Positions 8,144-16,804 of a DNA stretch of 35,081 nt are shown piece by piece (position 1 is the first letter of the stretch; the number at the start of each line of letters is the position of its first letter). The translations under genes were made by a program, and so were the position numbers. Under the pieces are notes generated by a model. It searched no databases. It saw only the letters and a list, made by a program, of their open reading frames with translations, and was not told where the DNA came from. Origin of the DNA: an uncultured Saprospiraceae bacterium (GTDB taxonomy: Bacteria > Bacteroidota > Bacteroidia > Chitinophagales > Saprospiraceae); NCBI GenBank assembly GCA_938022165.1, contig CALIEI010000241.1, positions 1 through 35,081 of the forward strand, read 5' to 3'.

Positions 8144-9412
8144 ATGGACGTACTTTACAAACAAATACGTATACTCTCTCCTAATAAAAAAGTACCTAGA
8201 AAAAAGGTAGACCTTCTTATTTCCCAAGGCGTCATAAAAAAAATTGCGGATAAAATAAAAGTACCAAAAGGCGCTAAGGTGCTGGAGTATCCTAATGCTT
8301 ATTGCAGTATTGGATGGATGGATGTAGGAGTGCATTGTGGAGAGCCTGGTTTCGAACATAGAGAGAATTTTGAAACCATCCGATCGGCTGCTGCCAACGG
8401 CGGATTTACAAGTATCATTGTATCGCCAGATTTAAAACCAGCAATAGATAGCAAGTCTCAAGTATCATTTATCAAAAGTGGAAATGCTAATGCCGCAGTA
8501 AGCATATTGCCGATGGGCAGTATCAGTACCAATGGGGCTGGTGAGAATATCGCCGAAATGATTGATATGCATGAAGCGGGAGCGGTCGCTTTTTCAGATG
8601 GAAATAAGAGTATCCAATCGGGAGGTTTGATTCAACGCGCCCTTCACTATGCAAAGTCTTTTGATGGATTGATATATAATCAACCCAATGATGAAAGCGT
8701 GAGTGGTGATGGCCAAATACATGAAGGCGAAGTAAGCACTATGCTTGGACTACCAGGACTGCCAAATCTCGCAGAAGAGTTGATGCTCAAAAGAGATTTG
8801 GATATATGTGCTTATACAGACTCAAAATTGCATTGCGCTAATATTTCTACAGCGAAATCTGTAAGCCTAATAAAGGCGGCGAAAAAGTCAGGTCTAAAAG
8901 TGACGGCTTCTGTGCCCATTATGAATCTATGCTTCAATGATGAGGCACTCAAAGACTTTGATGTGAACTACAAGGTCTTTCCACCATTAAGAAACAAAAA
9001 AGACCAAAAAGCTTTGCTTAAAGGTATTGCTGATGGCGCTATTGATTTTATATCCTCTAATCATCAACCTCTTGAAGAGGAAGCAAAAAAGGTTGAATTT
9101 CCATATGCTTCTTTTGGTACGACTGGCTTAGAAACCATTTTTCCATTAATAGTAAGTCTATTTTCGGATAGGTTTACTTTAGTAGACGCTATAAACAAGC
9201 TGGCTTACAATTCGCGTAAAATTTTCAATCAAGAGATTCCAAAAATTGAAGAAGGAGAAACGGCAAATCTTTGCATTTTTAGCCCAACAGAAGAGTGGGT
9301 TTACGAGAAATCAAAGGTGAAATCAAAAAGCAAAAACTCCCCTTTTATTGGACATCAATTAAAGGGCAGAGTATTTTCGGTATATAACCAAGGTGTGTTA
9401 GTAGAAAATTAG
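8144..9412 (+). CDS. Dihydroorotase-like amidohydrolase, predicted catalytically inactive
   Basis: The 422-residue protein aligns by eye along its whole length with type I dihydroorotases: GEPGFEHRENFET, GGFTS, AFSDGNKS, IHEGE, PPLRNKKDQKALLKGIADG and FGTTGLETIFPL all sit in the expected order. The catalytic residues do not. The metal motif DxHxHxREPG reads D60-V-G62-V-H64-C-G66-EPG, losing the first His and the substrate Arg. The later His of CHVST is N233, the His of the AHCED motif appears as N179, and ATDHAPH reads SSNHQPL with N306 and L310 replacing Asp and His. It is therefore probably a pseudoenzyme, perhaps structural or binding, like the inactive PyrC-like partner of aspartate transcarbamoylase known in Pseudomonas. 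That role is inference. The symbol pyrC is withheld for this reason. Confidence 0.85.
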   Translation: MDVLYKQIRILSPNKKVPRKKVDLLISQGVIKKIADKIKVPKGAKVLEYPNAYCSIGWMDVGVHCGEPGFEHRENFETIRSAAANGGFTSIIVSPDLKPAIDSKSQVSFIKSGNANAAVSILPMGSISTNGAGENIAEMIDMHEAGAVAFSDGNKSIQSGGLIQRALHYAKSFDGLIYNQPNDESVSGDGQIHEGEVSTMLGLPGLPNLAEELMLKRDLDICAYTDSKLHCANISTAKSVSLIKAAKKSGLKVTASVPIMNLCFNDEALKDFDVNYKVFPPLRNKKDQKALLKGIADGAIDFISSNHQPLEEEAKKVEFPYASFGTTGLETIFPLIVSLFSDRFTLVDAINKLAYNSRKIFNQEIPKIEEGETANLCIFSPTEEWVYEKSKVKSKSKNSPFIGHQLKGRVFSVYNQGVLVEN

Positions 9413-9419
9413 TGGTCAT

Positions 9420-9452
9420 TTTGCTGATTTTAAGCAAATTGAAGTATATTTC
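9420..9452 (+). promoter_or_regulatory. Candidate promoter of the membrane/glycosylation operon
   Basis: TTTG at 9420-9423 and TATATTTC at 9445-9452 are separated by 21 bases, close to the Bacteroidota TTTG-N19-21-TAnnTTTG pattern. The ATG of the next gene is at 9473. Confidence 0.5.
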
Positions 9453-9472
9453 ACATTCAAAAACCACACAAT

Positions 9473-10024
9473 ATGTTAGATCAGGAATTTAACTCAGTTA
9501 ACCCAAACGCTTCTGTTTGGCCTCATGCACTTCGAAATGGACTTATATGGGCATTGATTGCGATAGTTATGCAATTAACCATGTACTATACTGGATCATT
9601 GGAAGAAACCTTAAGTGGGACTTATTCAACAGTAACTGTATTTTCTAGCATTGTAAGTTTTCTAGTTGCTATTTGGTTTATTAGAAGTGCAATTGTTGCT
9701 TATCGAGAAGATCTGGGGGCTCTTACTTTTGGTAATGCTGTCAAAGCTGGTGCTGCTACTGGGGTAATCTATGGATTGATCTTAGGAATCTGGTCGTTCG
9801 TATTCTATACATTTATGTTTCCAGATTTTCAGGAATTCATGCAAGAAATGATGTATGCTCAGTATGAAGAAGCAGGAATGGATGAGGATGCTATTGAAAC
9901 GGCGATGGGTTTTGCATCTATGTTTACTTCACCTGGATATCTAGCTATTATGTCCGTAATTGGAGGAGCAATCACTGCTACCATTGTTTCTTTAATAGCT
10001 GGTATCTTTCTGAAAACGGAGTAA
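9473..10024 (+). CDS. DUF4199-type integral membrane protein
   Basis: A 183-residue protein with about four membrane segments (near residues 20-42, 53-75, 88-112 and 152-178) and an acidic loop before the last. The arrangement of two N-terminal helices, a LxFGxAVKAG-like segment and a Gly-rich final helix matches the DUF4199 family common in Bacteroidota, where it often lies beside a dihydroorotase and a glycosyltransferase, as here. Function is unknown. It is followed after 8 bases by a second small membrane protein. Confidence 0.75.
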   Translation: MLDQEFNSVNPNASVWPHALRNGLIWALIAIVMQLTMYYTGSLEETLSGTYSTVTVFSSIVSFLVAIWFIRSAIVAYREDLGALTFGNAVKAGAATGVIYGLILGIWSFVFYTFMFPDFQEFMQEMMYAQYEEAGMDEDAIETAMGFASMFTSPGYLAIMSVIGGAITATIVSLIAGIFLKTE

Positions 10025-10032
10025 AAATCTAG

Positions 10033-10527
10033 ATGAATAAACCTTTCCAATATGGCTTTATTGCTGCAATTGCCGCAATTTGCCTATATATGTTGCTTTA
10101 TTTTGTTGAAAAGCAACTGATAGTTAATCCTTTCGTTAAGTCTTTAAGGTATCCTATATACATTGTCTGCGCATGGATTGCAGTAGGCAAAAGTAGGGGA
10201 TTGATGAAGGATAAAGAGGTGTTAGTCAGTTGGATAAGGCCTGCATTCATTACTTTTGTAGTGGCCAGTACAATTTTCGCCTTGTTCGAGTTTGTCTTAT
10301 TTAGATTTGTAGACCACGATTTGTATAAGCTGAGTTCTGAATATTTGACTGAACATTTTCCAGAAATTCAACCCAAAGGGAAGCCTGGCCGAACCAATAG
10401 CGTAGCGCCGGTGACAATAGAAGAAGCGGTTAGTATCTCAAGAACCATTTTTTCCTTGGCACTTGAATATGTTGTTGGATTTATATGTTCGGTGTTTATT
10501 GGATTTATTTGGAGAAACAAAGAATGA
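10033..10527 (+). CDS. Second small membrane protein, DUF4199-like
   Basis: A 164-residue protein with about four predicted membrane segments (near residues 7-26, 36-52, 66-92 and 138-158). It looks like a diverged relative of the preceding protein in size and topology, but the family match is weaker. Its stop overlaps the start of the glycosyltransferase by four bases (ATGA), so translation is likely coupled. The function is unknown; its position suggests a link to envelope glycosylation. Confidence 0.65.
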   Translation: MNKPFQYGFIAAIAAICLYMLLYFVEKQLIVNPFVKSLRYPIYIVCAWIAVGKSRGLMKDKEVLVSWIRPAFITFVVASTIFALFEFVLFRFVDHDLYKLSSEYLTEHFPEIQPKGKPGRTNSVAPVTIEEAVSISRTIFSLALEYVVGFICSVFIGFIWRNKE

Positions 10528-11501
10528 ATTTAAGCATAGTTGTACCGGTTTTTAATGAGGAAGAATCATTGCCCCATCTAGAAGAATGGATAGCAAGAGT
10601 CATGCTTGACCATGACTTTTCCTATGAGGTACTTATGGTAGATGATGGCAGTACTGATGGTTCTTGGTCGGTTATCAAAGAGTTACGTAGAAAAAATAGA
10701 TCGGTAAAAGGAATTAAGTTTCGCCGCAATTACGGTAAAGCTGCCGCACTCAATACCGCCTTTGAACATGTGCAAGGAGATGTGGTAATCACTATGGATG
10801 CTGACTTGCAAGATAGCCCAGATGAGATACCTGCTTTATACGATATGATAGTCAATGAAAAATACGATATCGTATCGGGCTGGAAAAAGAAAAGACACGA
10901 CCCCTTATCAAAAACAATTCCTTCTAAGTTTTTCAATCGCGTTACTCGTATAATCAGTGGCATCAAACTAAATGATTTCAACTGCGGACTCAAAGCCTAT
11001 CGCAAAGAAGTAGTCAAGAGTGTTGAGGTGTATGGAGAGATGCATCGATATATTCCGGTGATGGCTAAGTGGTCGGGGTTTACGCGTATAGGTGAAAAAG
11101 AAGTACAGCATCAGGAGCGCAAGTTTGGTTACTCCAAGTTTGGAGCAGGTAGACTAATAACAGGTTTCCTAGATTTACTCTCCATTACTTTTGTAGGTAA
11201 ATTTGGTAAAAGACCCATGCACTTTCTGGGTACACTTGGGACAATCGCCTTTGCTATTGGTTTTATTATTTTGACTTCCTTGAGTTTTTACAAAATTTTT
11301 CATGAAGGATACGGTATGACGGATAGACCGATATTTTACTTCGGGATATTATCCTTGATTATCGGTACTCAATTATTTGTAACTGGTTTCTTGGCTGAAT
11401 TGGTTTCTCGGAATTCTCCAAATAGAAACTACTACGCAGTCGAAAAGAAGATGGGCGTCAAATCACAAGCCATCGAAGAAGATGTAAATGTGGACATATA
11501 A
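10524..11501 (+). CDS. GT2 family glycosyltransferase, polyprenyl-phosphate (DPM1/ArnC/GtrB) type
   Basis: The 325-residue protein starts at the ATG at 10524, which places SIVVPVFNEEESLP at the N-terminus; a longer frame from 10485 would only add residues inside the previous gene. Donor-site motifs are visible: VDDGSTDGS (D40, D41) and the metal-binding DADLQD (residues 92-97). Two C-terminal membrane helices (about 230-255 and 268-295) match glycosyltransferases that charge a lipid carrier with a sugar at the cytoplasmic face of the inner membrane. The sugar is not evident. Its stop and the next start share one base (TAATG), indicating tight coupling. Confidence 0.88.
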   Translation: MNLSIVVPVFNEEESLPHLEEWIARVMLDHDFSYEVLMVDDGSTDGSWSVIKELRRKNRSVKGIKFRRNYGKAAALNTAFEHVQGDVVITMDADLQDSPDEIPALYDMIVNEKYDIVSGWKKKRHDPLSKTIPSKFFNRVTRIISGIKLNDFNCGLKAYRKEVVKSVEVYGEMHRYIPVMAKWSGFTRIGEKEVQHQERKFGYSKFGAGRLITGFLDLLSITFVGKFGKRPMHFLGTLGTIAFAIGFIILTSLSFYKIFHEGYGMTDRPIFYFGILSLIIGTQLFVTGFLAELVSRNSPNRNYYAVEKKMGVKSQAIEEDVNVDI

Positions 11502-12625
11502 TGAGCAAAAAAATTTGCATCATTGGCCCTGCTTATCCACTTAGAGGAGGATTGGCTACATTTAATGAAAGGCTAGCCAAAGCCTATATAGCTCAAGGGC
11601 ATCAAGTCAAAATTTATACTTTTTCTTTACAATACCCATCTATTTTTTTTCCGGGCAAAACACAGTTTTCAGACGACCCTGCTCCATCTGATTTAGAAAT
11701 TGATGTGTGCATCAATAGTGTAAACCCCTTGAATTGGATAGCCGTTGGGAAAAGAATTGCCCATAAAGAATTTGATCTTATTATTTGCCGATTTTGGATT
11801 CCTTTCATGGGGCCAAGCCTGGGTACTATTTTGAGGCAAGTAAAAGATCGAAAGAAAACTAAAATCATAGGCCTAATAGATAATATAGTGCCACATGAAA
11901 AACGAATTGGGGATCGAAGTTTAGCTCAATATTTCGTCAAAGCATGCGATGCGTTTATAGTAATGTCAAAATCTGTTGAAGAAGAATTGCGGACTTTCAC
12001 TACAACACAAAAAATAGGCTACGCGCCACACCCCATTTATGATGTCTATAAAGATCCTATTCCACAATCCGAGGCAAAGGAATACTTAGGCTTAGATCAA
12101 GACCAATCTTATTTATTGTTTTTTGGATTTATTAGAGCTTACAAAGGGCTTGATCTCTTGATCGAAGCGATGGGCGATCAAAAAGTGAAAGATACCAACG
12201 TGAAATTGATTGTGGCTGGGGAATACTATGACAAGCAAGAAAAATATGAATCTCGAATAAAAGCCTTAGACATTTCGGACAATATACTCTTGCATACCAA
12301 ATTCATTTCAAATGAAGAAGTGCACTACTATTTTTGCGCTGCGGACTTGGTCGTTCAACCTTATCATACAGCTACACAGAGTGGTATTTCGCAGATAGCG
12401 TATCATTTCGAAAAACCCATGTTGGTAACCAATGTAGGGGGCTTACCAGAAATAGTTTCTCATGCAAAGAATGGTTACGTTGTGCCAGTGAACGCAGAGA
12501 ATATTGCACTTAGCATTGCTGACTTCTATAAAGAAGAAAGAAAGCAATCCTTTATAGCAGAGGTCAAAAAGAAGAAGAAAGAATTTTCTTGGTCAAATTT
12601 TATGGATGCCATTAATAAATTGTGA
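11501..12625 (+). CDS. GT4-like (GT-B fold) glycosyltransferase
   Basis: A 374-residue cytoplasmic protein with a glycine-rich N-terminal acceptor-side segment (YPLRGGLATFNERLA) and a C-terminal donor domain with LFFGFIRAYKGLDLLIEAM. The late motif SGISQIAYHFEKPMLVTNVG fits the E-x7-E region of the family, though the first Glu appears as Gln. It should transfer an activated sugar to an envelope glycan; donor and acceptor are unknown. It begins on the last base of the GT2 stop codon, and gmhA follows 31 bases later. Confidence 0.85.
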   Translation: MSKKICIIGPAYPLRGGLATFNERLAKAYIAQGHQVKIYTFSLQYPSIFFPGKTQFSDDPAPSDLEIDVCINSVNPLNWIAVGKRIAHKEFDLIICRFWIPFMGPSLGTILRQVKDRKKTKIIGLIDNIVPHEKRIGDRSLAQYFVKACDAFIVMSKSVEEELRTFTTTQKIGYAPHPIYDVYKDPIPQSEAKEYLGLDQDQSYLLFFGFIRAYKGLDLLIEAMGDQKVKDTNVKLIVAGEYYDKQEKYESRIKALDISDNILLHTKFISNEEVHYYFCAADLVVQPYHTATQSGISQIAYHFEKPMLVTNVGGLPEIVSHAKNGYVVPVNAENIALSIADFYKEERKQSFIAEVKKKKKEFSWSNFMDAINKL

Positions 12626-12656
12626 ATCTTTGCTGCTTAATATTTAATTTTCAGTT

Positions 12657-13247
12657 ATGTCAAATGAAATCAAAGAGATTATTTCAGACAGTATCATGAC
12701 TAAGCAACAGATGCTTAGTGATGACAAGCTGATAGCACTTATTGAGCAAGTAGCTGAAGTATGTACCATTGCTTTGAAAGCGGATAAAAAAGTTTTCTTT
12801 TGTGGTAATGGAGGTAGTGCTTCAGATGCCCAACATTTAGCTGCTGAATTATCTGGAAGATTTTTATTAGACAGAGACCCGCTCTATGCAGAGGCACTGC
12901 ATGTCAATGGGTCTTATTTGACCTCTGTATCTAATGACTACGGTTTTGAAGAAGCATATGCAAGACTAGTAAAAGCGAAGATGCGTAGGGGAGACGTCCT
13001 TTTTGGAATTTCTACTTCTGGAAATTCTATGAATATTATTAAGGCTATGGAGGCAGCCCGAGCGCAGCACGCTATTACTGTTGCGATGACAGGTGCTACG
13101 GGTGGAAAGCTAGCTAAAGCCTGTGATTTTTTGATCAATGTACCTTCTAAGCAAACCCCTCGCATTCAAGAAGCACATATTACAATAGGACACATTATTT
13201 GTGAATTAGTTGAAAAGCGTATTTTCAAAAGCAAGAATCTTGTTTAG
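12657..13247 (+). CDS. gmhA: Sedoheptulose-7-phosphate isomerase
   Basis: A 196-residue SIS-domain protein. FFCGNGGSASDAQHLAAEL and FGISTSGNSMNIIKAM are the phosphate-binding loops of GmhA, and the C-terminal IQEAHITIGHIICELVE helix holds the conserved Glu and His. The length matches GmhA. The enzyme converts sedoheptulose 7-phosphate to D-glycero-D-manno-heptose 7-phosphate, the first step of nucleotide-heptose synthesis in the cytoplasm. Its stop overlaps the GTG start of the gmhB-like gene by one base, and the glycosyltransferases before it are plausible users of the product or of the glycan it feeds. Confidence 0.92.
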   Translation: MSNEIKEIISDSIMTKQQMLSDDKLIALIEQVAEVCTIALKADKKVFFCGNGGSASDAQHLAAELSGRFLLDRDPLYAEALHVNGSYLTSVSNDYGFEEAYARLVKAKMRRGDVLFGISTSGNSMNIIKAMEAARAQHAITVAMTGATGGKLAKACDFLINVPSKQTPRIQEAHITIGHIICELVEKRIFKSKNLV

Positions 13248-13789
13248 TGATATCTAAGAAATTCCCATATCTTTTTTTAGATCGCGACGGAGTTATCAAT
13301 CACAGACTGCCGGGACAATATGTCCAATCTACAGCAGACTTCAAGTTCATGCCAGGTGTCTTAGATGCATTCCCTAAGTTGGCTAAGCTTACAGATAAAA
13401 TTGTCATTGTTACCAACCAGCAAGGAGTAGGCAAGGAGTTGATGACTTATGAGCAAATGGAAAAGGTGCATGAATATATGCAGACTCAAATTGAGAAAAA
13501 GGGTGGTCGTATTGACGCCATCTTCAGTTGTACAGAATTAGCCTCTGATACTAACAACTGCAGAAAGCCTTCCCCTGCGATGGGTATTTATGCAAAGAAA
13601 AAGTTTCCTAAAATAGATTTTTCTCGATCACTAATGGTAGGAGATTCCGCTTCAGATATATTATTTGGAGAGGCACTCGGTATGAAAACGGTCTTGATGC
13701 AAGGAAAAGAGGAGGAGTCAGCCTTACAAAGAAGTTTAAAGCCCGACTTTAAGATTAATAAATTCTCAAAAATTGTAGATTTATTGTAA
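13247..13789 (+). CDS. gmhB: HAD phosphatase, heptose-1,7-bisphosphate 7-phosphatase type
   Basis: A 180-residue HAD-family protein starting at GTG 13247, which overlaps the gmhA TAG. The nucleophile motif is FLDRDGVIN (D12, D14), VTNQQGVG is the second motif, CRKPSP holds the motif III Lys, and VGDSASD is motif IV. It would remove the 7-phosphate from heptose 1,7-bisphosphate. The usual zinc loop of GmhB (Cys-x-His then Cys-x-Cys) is reduced: C95 and C105 remain, but Glu and Asn stand at the other two positions, so zinc binding is doubtful. No heptose kinase/adenylyltransferase gene is in the window. A histidinol-phosphate-type HAD phosphatase is a less likely alternative, given the gmhA overlap. 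Confidence 0.85.
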   Translation: MISKKFPYLFLDRDGVINHRLPGQYVQSTADFKFMPGVLDAFPKLAKLTDKIVIVTNQQGVGKELMTYEQMEKVHEYMQTQIEKKGGRIDAIFSCTELASDTNNCRKPSPAMGIYAKKKFPKIDFSRSLMVGDSASDILFGEALGMKTVLMQGKEEESALQRSLKPDFKINKFSKIVDLL

Positions 13790-13864
13790 GGAGGTGTTAT
13801 TTTAGAGGATATTCAATCAAATAAATGAGATCTAATTTCTCCACTGATTTTAAATACCTAGCAT

Positions 13865-15712
13865 ATGAAAAATTTAATTTTACTTTTTACTCTGTTTACC
13901 ATACCATTTCTCATCAATGCACAAGAAACAACATTTAAGAAAAGAAAGGTAAAAGGGTTGACTGCAGTAAAGGTCAATGCATCTGCATTAAAAAATAATT
14001 TCAATGCTTCAATTCAACAGATCACTGCACCACCTCCAAGTGGAAATTCATACAGAGATAAACTAGCGATTCAAAAAAAGAAAGGCGCAGAACTATTCCC
14101 AAGAAAAATAAGGCAAGACATTCAAAGCCGATCTATGGTGGATCAACCAACTATCGAGACTTCTATAAAAGGAAATACAAGCACAGGTGGGCGTCCATTA
14201 GATAATCACTTTGCAGTTAATAATGAGGGACAGTTGGTTACGATGGTCAATTCAAATTTGACAGTAAAAGGACCTACAGGGATTGTTTTAGTCAATTTGC
14301 AATTATCAGACTTTGCTTCTGCATTAGGTAGTGCAACTCAAATGTTTGATCCAAAAGTGATTTTTGATCCTATTTCGGATAGATATATTATGACTTGGTT
14401 GGGTGGATTTGATTCTGCTAATAGTATCATCGTTGTGGCCTTTTCAGAAACCAATGATGCTACTGGAGATTGGAATGTATATGGCCTTCCGGGTAGTCCA
14501 GAGAATGACGGTACCTGGTCAGATTACCCAATGATTACTTATACAGATAAGGAGTTTTTCCTTACGCTCAACTCTATTCGTGATACTGAATCTTGGCAAG
14601 CAGGTTTTGATAGAACTATTATTTACCAAATCAATAAAGCCGAAGGATATGCTGGCCAAGAATTGGTGACTACGCTTTGGCAAGAGATTGTATTTGATGG
14701 GGGGCGTCTTAGAAATGTTTGCCCTATCAAACCTGCTACGGAGGTAGCATCTGATGAAGTGTACTTTTTGAGCAATAGAAATTTTGATCTACAAAATGAT
14801 ACGATCTTCTTGATGCATTTGAGTGGCACTCAAGATGTAGCAACTTTGAGCGTTAGTATGATCCAGTCAGATCTTAGTTATGGTGTGCCGCCTGATGGAG
14901 AACAAGAAGAAGGTGTACTGGCAACCAATGATTCTCGTATTTTGGATGGATATCTGCTGGATGATCGAATAGAGTTTGTAGGCAATTCTAGAAATTTGGA
15001 TAATGGACGTGCAGGTATTTATCATGGTACAGTCTACGATGTGTCTACCAATCCTACGATAACTGCCACCAATATTAGCAACGATGTTGAAGACTATGGT
15101 TATCCTAGCATCGCTTATACAGGCGTGGAGCCTGGAGAAGTAGATGGTATTATTATGTTTTCACACACTGGAATTGATCGCTACTCTGGACATTCAGCGG
15201 TTTACTTTGAGACGCCTGGCGAATACTCAGATGTACTCACACTCAAGGAAGGTTTTAATTATATAGATATGATAAACAATTCCGAAGTTGAACGTTGGGG
15301 TGATTATTCGGCTAATCAGCGCGACTATGCTAATCCAGGTATGGTTTGGATCGCTTCTTCGTATGGTGTATCTACAAATCAAAATGCAGCATGGTTAACT
15401 CAGTTGGCTAGACCCAATATGTCTGTCTCTACCCAATCTGCAAAGAATAATAACATTGAGGTATTAGCTTACCCAAACCCTACTGTGAATGATGTCAAAG
15501 TAGTTTTTGAAATTTTTGATGTAAAAAACCTAAAACTGCAAATTGTCGATGTCAATGGTAGCTTGGTTAAGTTGATTCACGACGATAGACCAAAGAGACA
15601 AGGAACTTTAGAATTTACAATGTCTACTGCACCACTTGGAACAGGGATTTACTTTTTGCAAATTATTGCAGATGGTCAATCGGTTGCCACTGAAAAAATT
15701 GTTGTAAAGTAG
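13865..15712 (+). CDS. Secreted protein of unknown function with T9SS type A sorting domain
   Basis: The 615-residue protein has a signal peptide (Lys, then LILLFTLFTIPFLINA, cleavage before QET). The middle contains propeller-like segments such as FDPKVIFDPISDRYIMTW and WSDYPMITYTDKEFFLTLN, but I recognise no enzyme motif. The last ~80 residues form a type A T9SS domain: YPNPTVNDV, LQIVDVNGSLV and GIYFLQI, ending in KIVVK. It should be exported by Sec and then by the type IX system. It stands 75 bases after gmhB, with no clear promoter or terminator between; a functional link to the heptose genes is not shown. Confidence 0.85.
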   Translation: MKNLILLFTLFTIPFLINAQETTFKKRKVKGLTAVKVNASALKNNFNASIQQITAPPPSGNSYRDKLAIQKKKGAELFPRKIRQDIQSRSMVDQPTIETSIKGNTSTGGRPLDNHFAVNNEGQLVTMVNSNLTVKGPTGIVLVNLQLSDFASALGSATQMFDPKVIFDPISDRYIMTWLGGFDSANSIIVVAFSETNDATGDWNVYGLPGSPENDGTWSDYPMITYTDKEFFLTLNSIRDTESWQAGFDRTIIYQINKAEGYAGQELVTTLWQEIVFDGGRLRNVCPIKPATEVASDEVYFLSNRNFDLQNDTIFLMHLSGTQDVATLSVSMIQSDLSYGVPPDGEQEEGVLATNDSRILDGYLLDDRIEFVGNSRNLDNGRAGIYHGTVYDVSTNPTITATNISNDVEDYGYPSIAYTGVEPGEVDGIIMFSHTGIDRYSGHSAVYFETPGEYSDVLTLKEGFNYIDMINNSEVERWGDYSANQRDYANPGMVWIASSYGVSTNQNAAWLTQLARPNMSVSTQSAKNNNIEVLAYPNPTVNDVKVVFEIFDVKNLKLQIVDVNGSLVKLIHDDRPKRQGTLEFTMSTAPLGTGIYFLQIIADGQSVATEKIVVK

Positions 15713-15735
15713 CATTATATTTATTTGGGCATGCC

Positions 15736-15883
15736 CTCGACTTTCTATTATTATAGATATTCATCTATGAAAGGAAGTCGAGGTCAGGTCTTCCATGACT
15801 CCGCGTTCGCTGCGGTCCTCTGGGACTAGCACCTAGCCATGCACCTTCCTCTTCCTATGTGCTATCATTCCACCCCTTCATGC
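15736..15883 (-). repeat. GC-rich palindromic intergenic element, copy D
   Basis: It fills much of the 375-base gap 15713-16087. A large hairpin (CCTCGACTT near 15736 pairing with AAGTCGAGG ending near 15783, with an inner ATAGAT/ATCTAT stem) is followed by a CCGC...GCGG hairpin near 15801-15816. On the minus strand, 15865-15878 reads AAGGGGTGGAATGA, almost the same as AAGGGGTGGAAATGA of copy B (21291-21305). The rest of the gap, about 15890-16087, is AT-rich with an 8-bp inverted repeat (15893-15900 and 15953-15960) and no gene. Confidence 0.5.
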
Positions 15884-16087
15884 AAAAAAAAAGATTTGAA
15901 ATCTATCAAGAATTTCTACACTAGGATAGAGCTATTCTGCCACACAAAAATCTTCAAATCAAATTACCTTTCCAGATAGTTTTTTTAGTAGCTTTAGTTT
16001 TAGTGTGTAATTTCACCTTATGAGCAGGACTCGTTCTGCAGCGTTAGTATAAAATTAGAGTTTCAGGACTAAATATTATCTTTACAT

Positions 16088-16804
16088 ATGCCTAAATTTG
16101 AAGGAATTAAATACGAAAAAGACATAAAAAAGGCAGTAAATCACTTTTGGGATACTCGCTTAAAGCAAAATAGTGGTCGGAAAAAAGAAGATCAAGGAAC
16201 AAGAAGCTCAGTTACTGCTGGCAAACAATTAGATGGTTTCGTTCATTTATTAGTTAAAGTTGCATTAGATGTAGGAATACCGCAAGATTGCATATATACC
16301 AATAGGAGTACTCTTCCAGGTTATTTTAGACCATCTAAAAACTGGGATTTACTAATTATTAATAATAAAAAACAATTAATCTCAGCAGTTGAATGTAAAT
16401 CTCAAGTTGGGTCAATAGGAAATAATTTTAATAATAGAACCGAAGAAGTACTTGGAAGTGCAATTGATCTATGGACTACATTTAGAGAGAAAGGTTTTCC
16501 TCAATCAACTCCTCCTTGGATAGGTTATTTTATTCTTGTAGAAAAAAGTGCAAAATCAACTAATATAGTTAAGGTCAAAGAACCACATTATAAGGTTAGG
16601 AGTGAATTTATTGATACCAGTTATCTTGACAGGTATAAACTTCTATGTCAAAAATTAATGCTTGAGAAGCATTACAACTTTGCCTCTATTATCTGGTCTG
16701 ATTCATCTAAGCAGTTTGGAAACTTGGACGGTGAACTATCGATGGAATCATTTTTAGAATCATATGCTGGATTCTTAATCGGGAAACTAAAGAGCTTTAT
16801 ATGA
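16088..16804 (+). CDS. Type II restriction endonuclease, XhoI/PaeR7I family
   Basis: A 238-residue protein close in length to PaeR7I and XhoI. The N-terminal segment with GTRSSVTAGKQLDGF, and the order of the conserved segments after it, match that family. The nuclease site reads NWDLLI (D87) then VECKSQ (E102, K104), a PD-(D/E)xK pattern. Family members cut CTCGAG, so this specificity is expected here but inferred. The stop overlaps the methyltransferase ATG by four bases. The DNA is visibly more AT-rich than the flanking genes, suggesting transfer. A TATCTTTA box (16077-16084) lies just before the start; no controller-protein gene is present. Confidence 0.85.
   Translation: MPKFEGIKYEKDIKKAVNHFWDTRLKQNSGRKKEDQGTRSSVTAGKQLDGFVHLLVKVALDVGIPQDCIYTNRSTLPGYFRPSKNWDLLIINNKKQLISAVECKSQVGSIGNNFNNRTEEVLGSAIDLWTTFREKGFPQSTPPWIGYFILVEKSAKSTNIVKVKEPHYKVRSEFIDTSYLDRYKLLCQKLMLEKHYNFASIIWSDSSKQFGNLDGELSMESFLESYAGFLIGKLKSFI

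Noticed and set aside
10485-10523. Longer start for the GT2 glycosyltransferase
   Set aside because: The extra 13 residues lie in the previous gene; family members begin near SIVVPVFNE, which follows the ATG at 10524.
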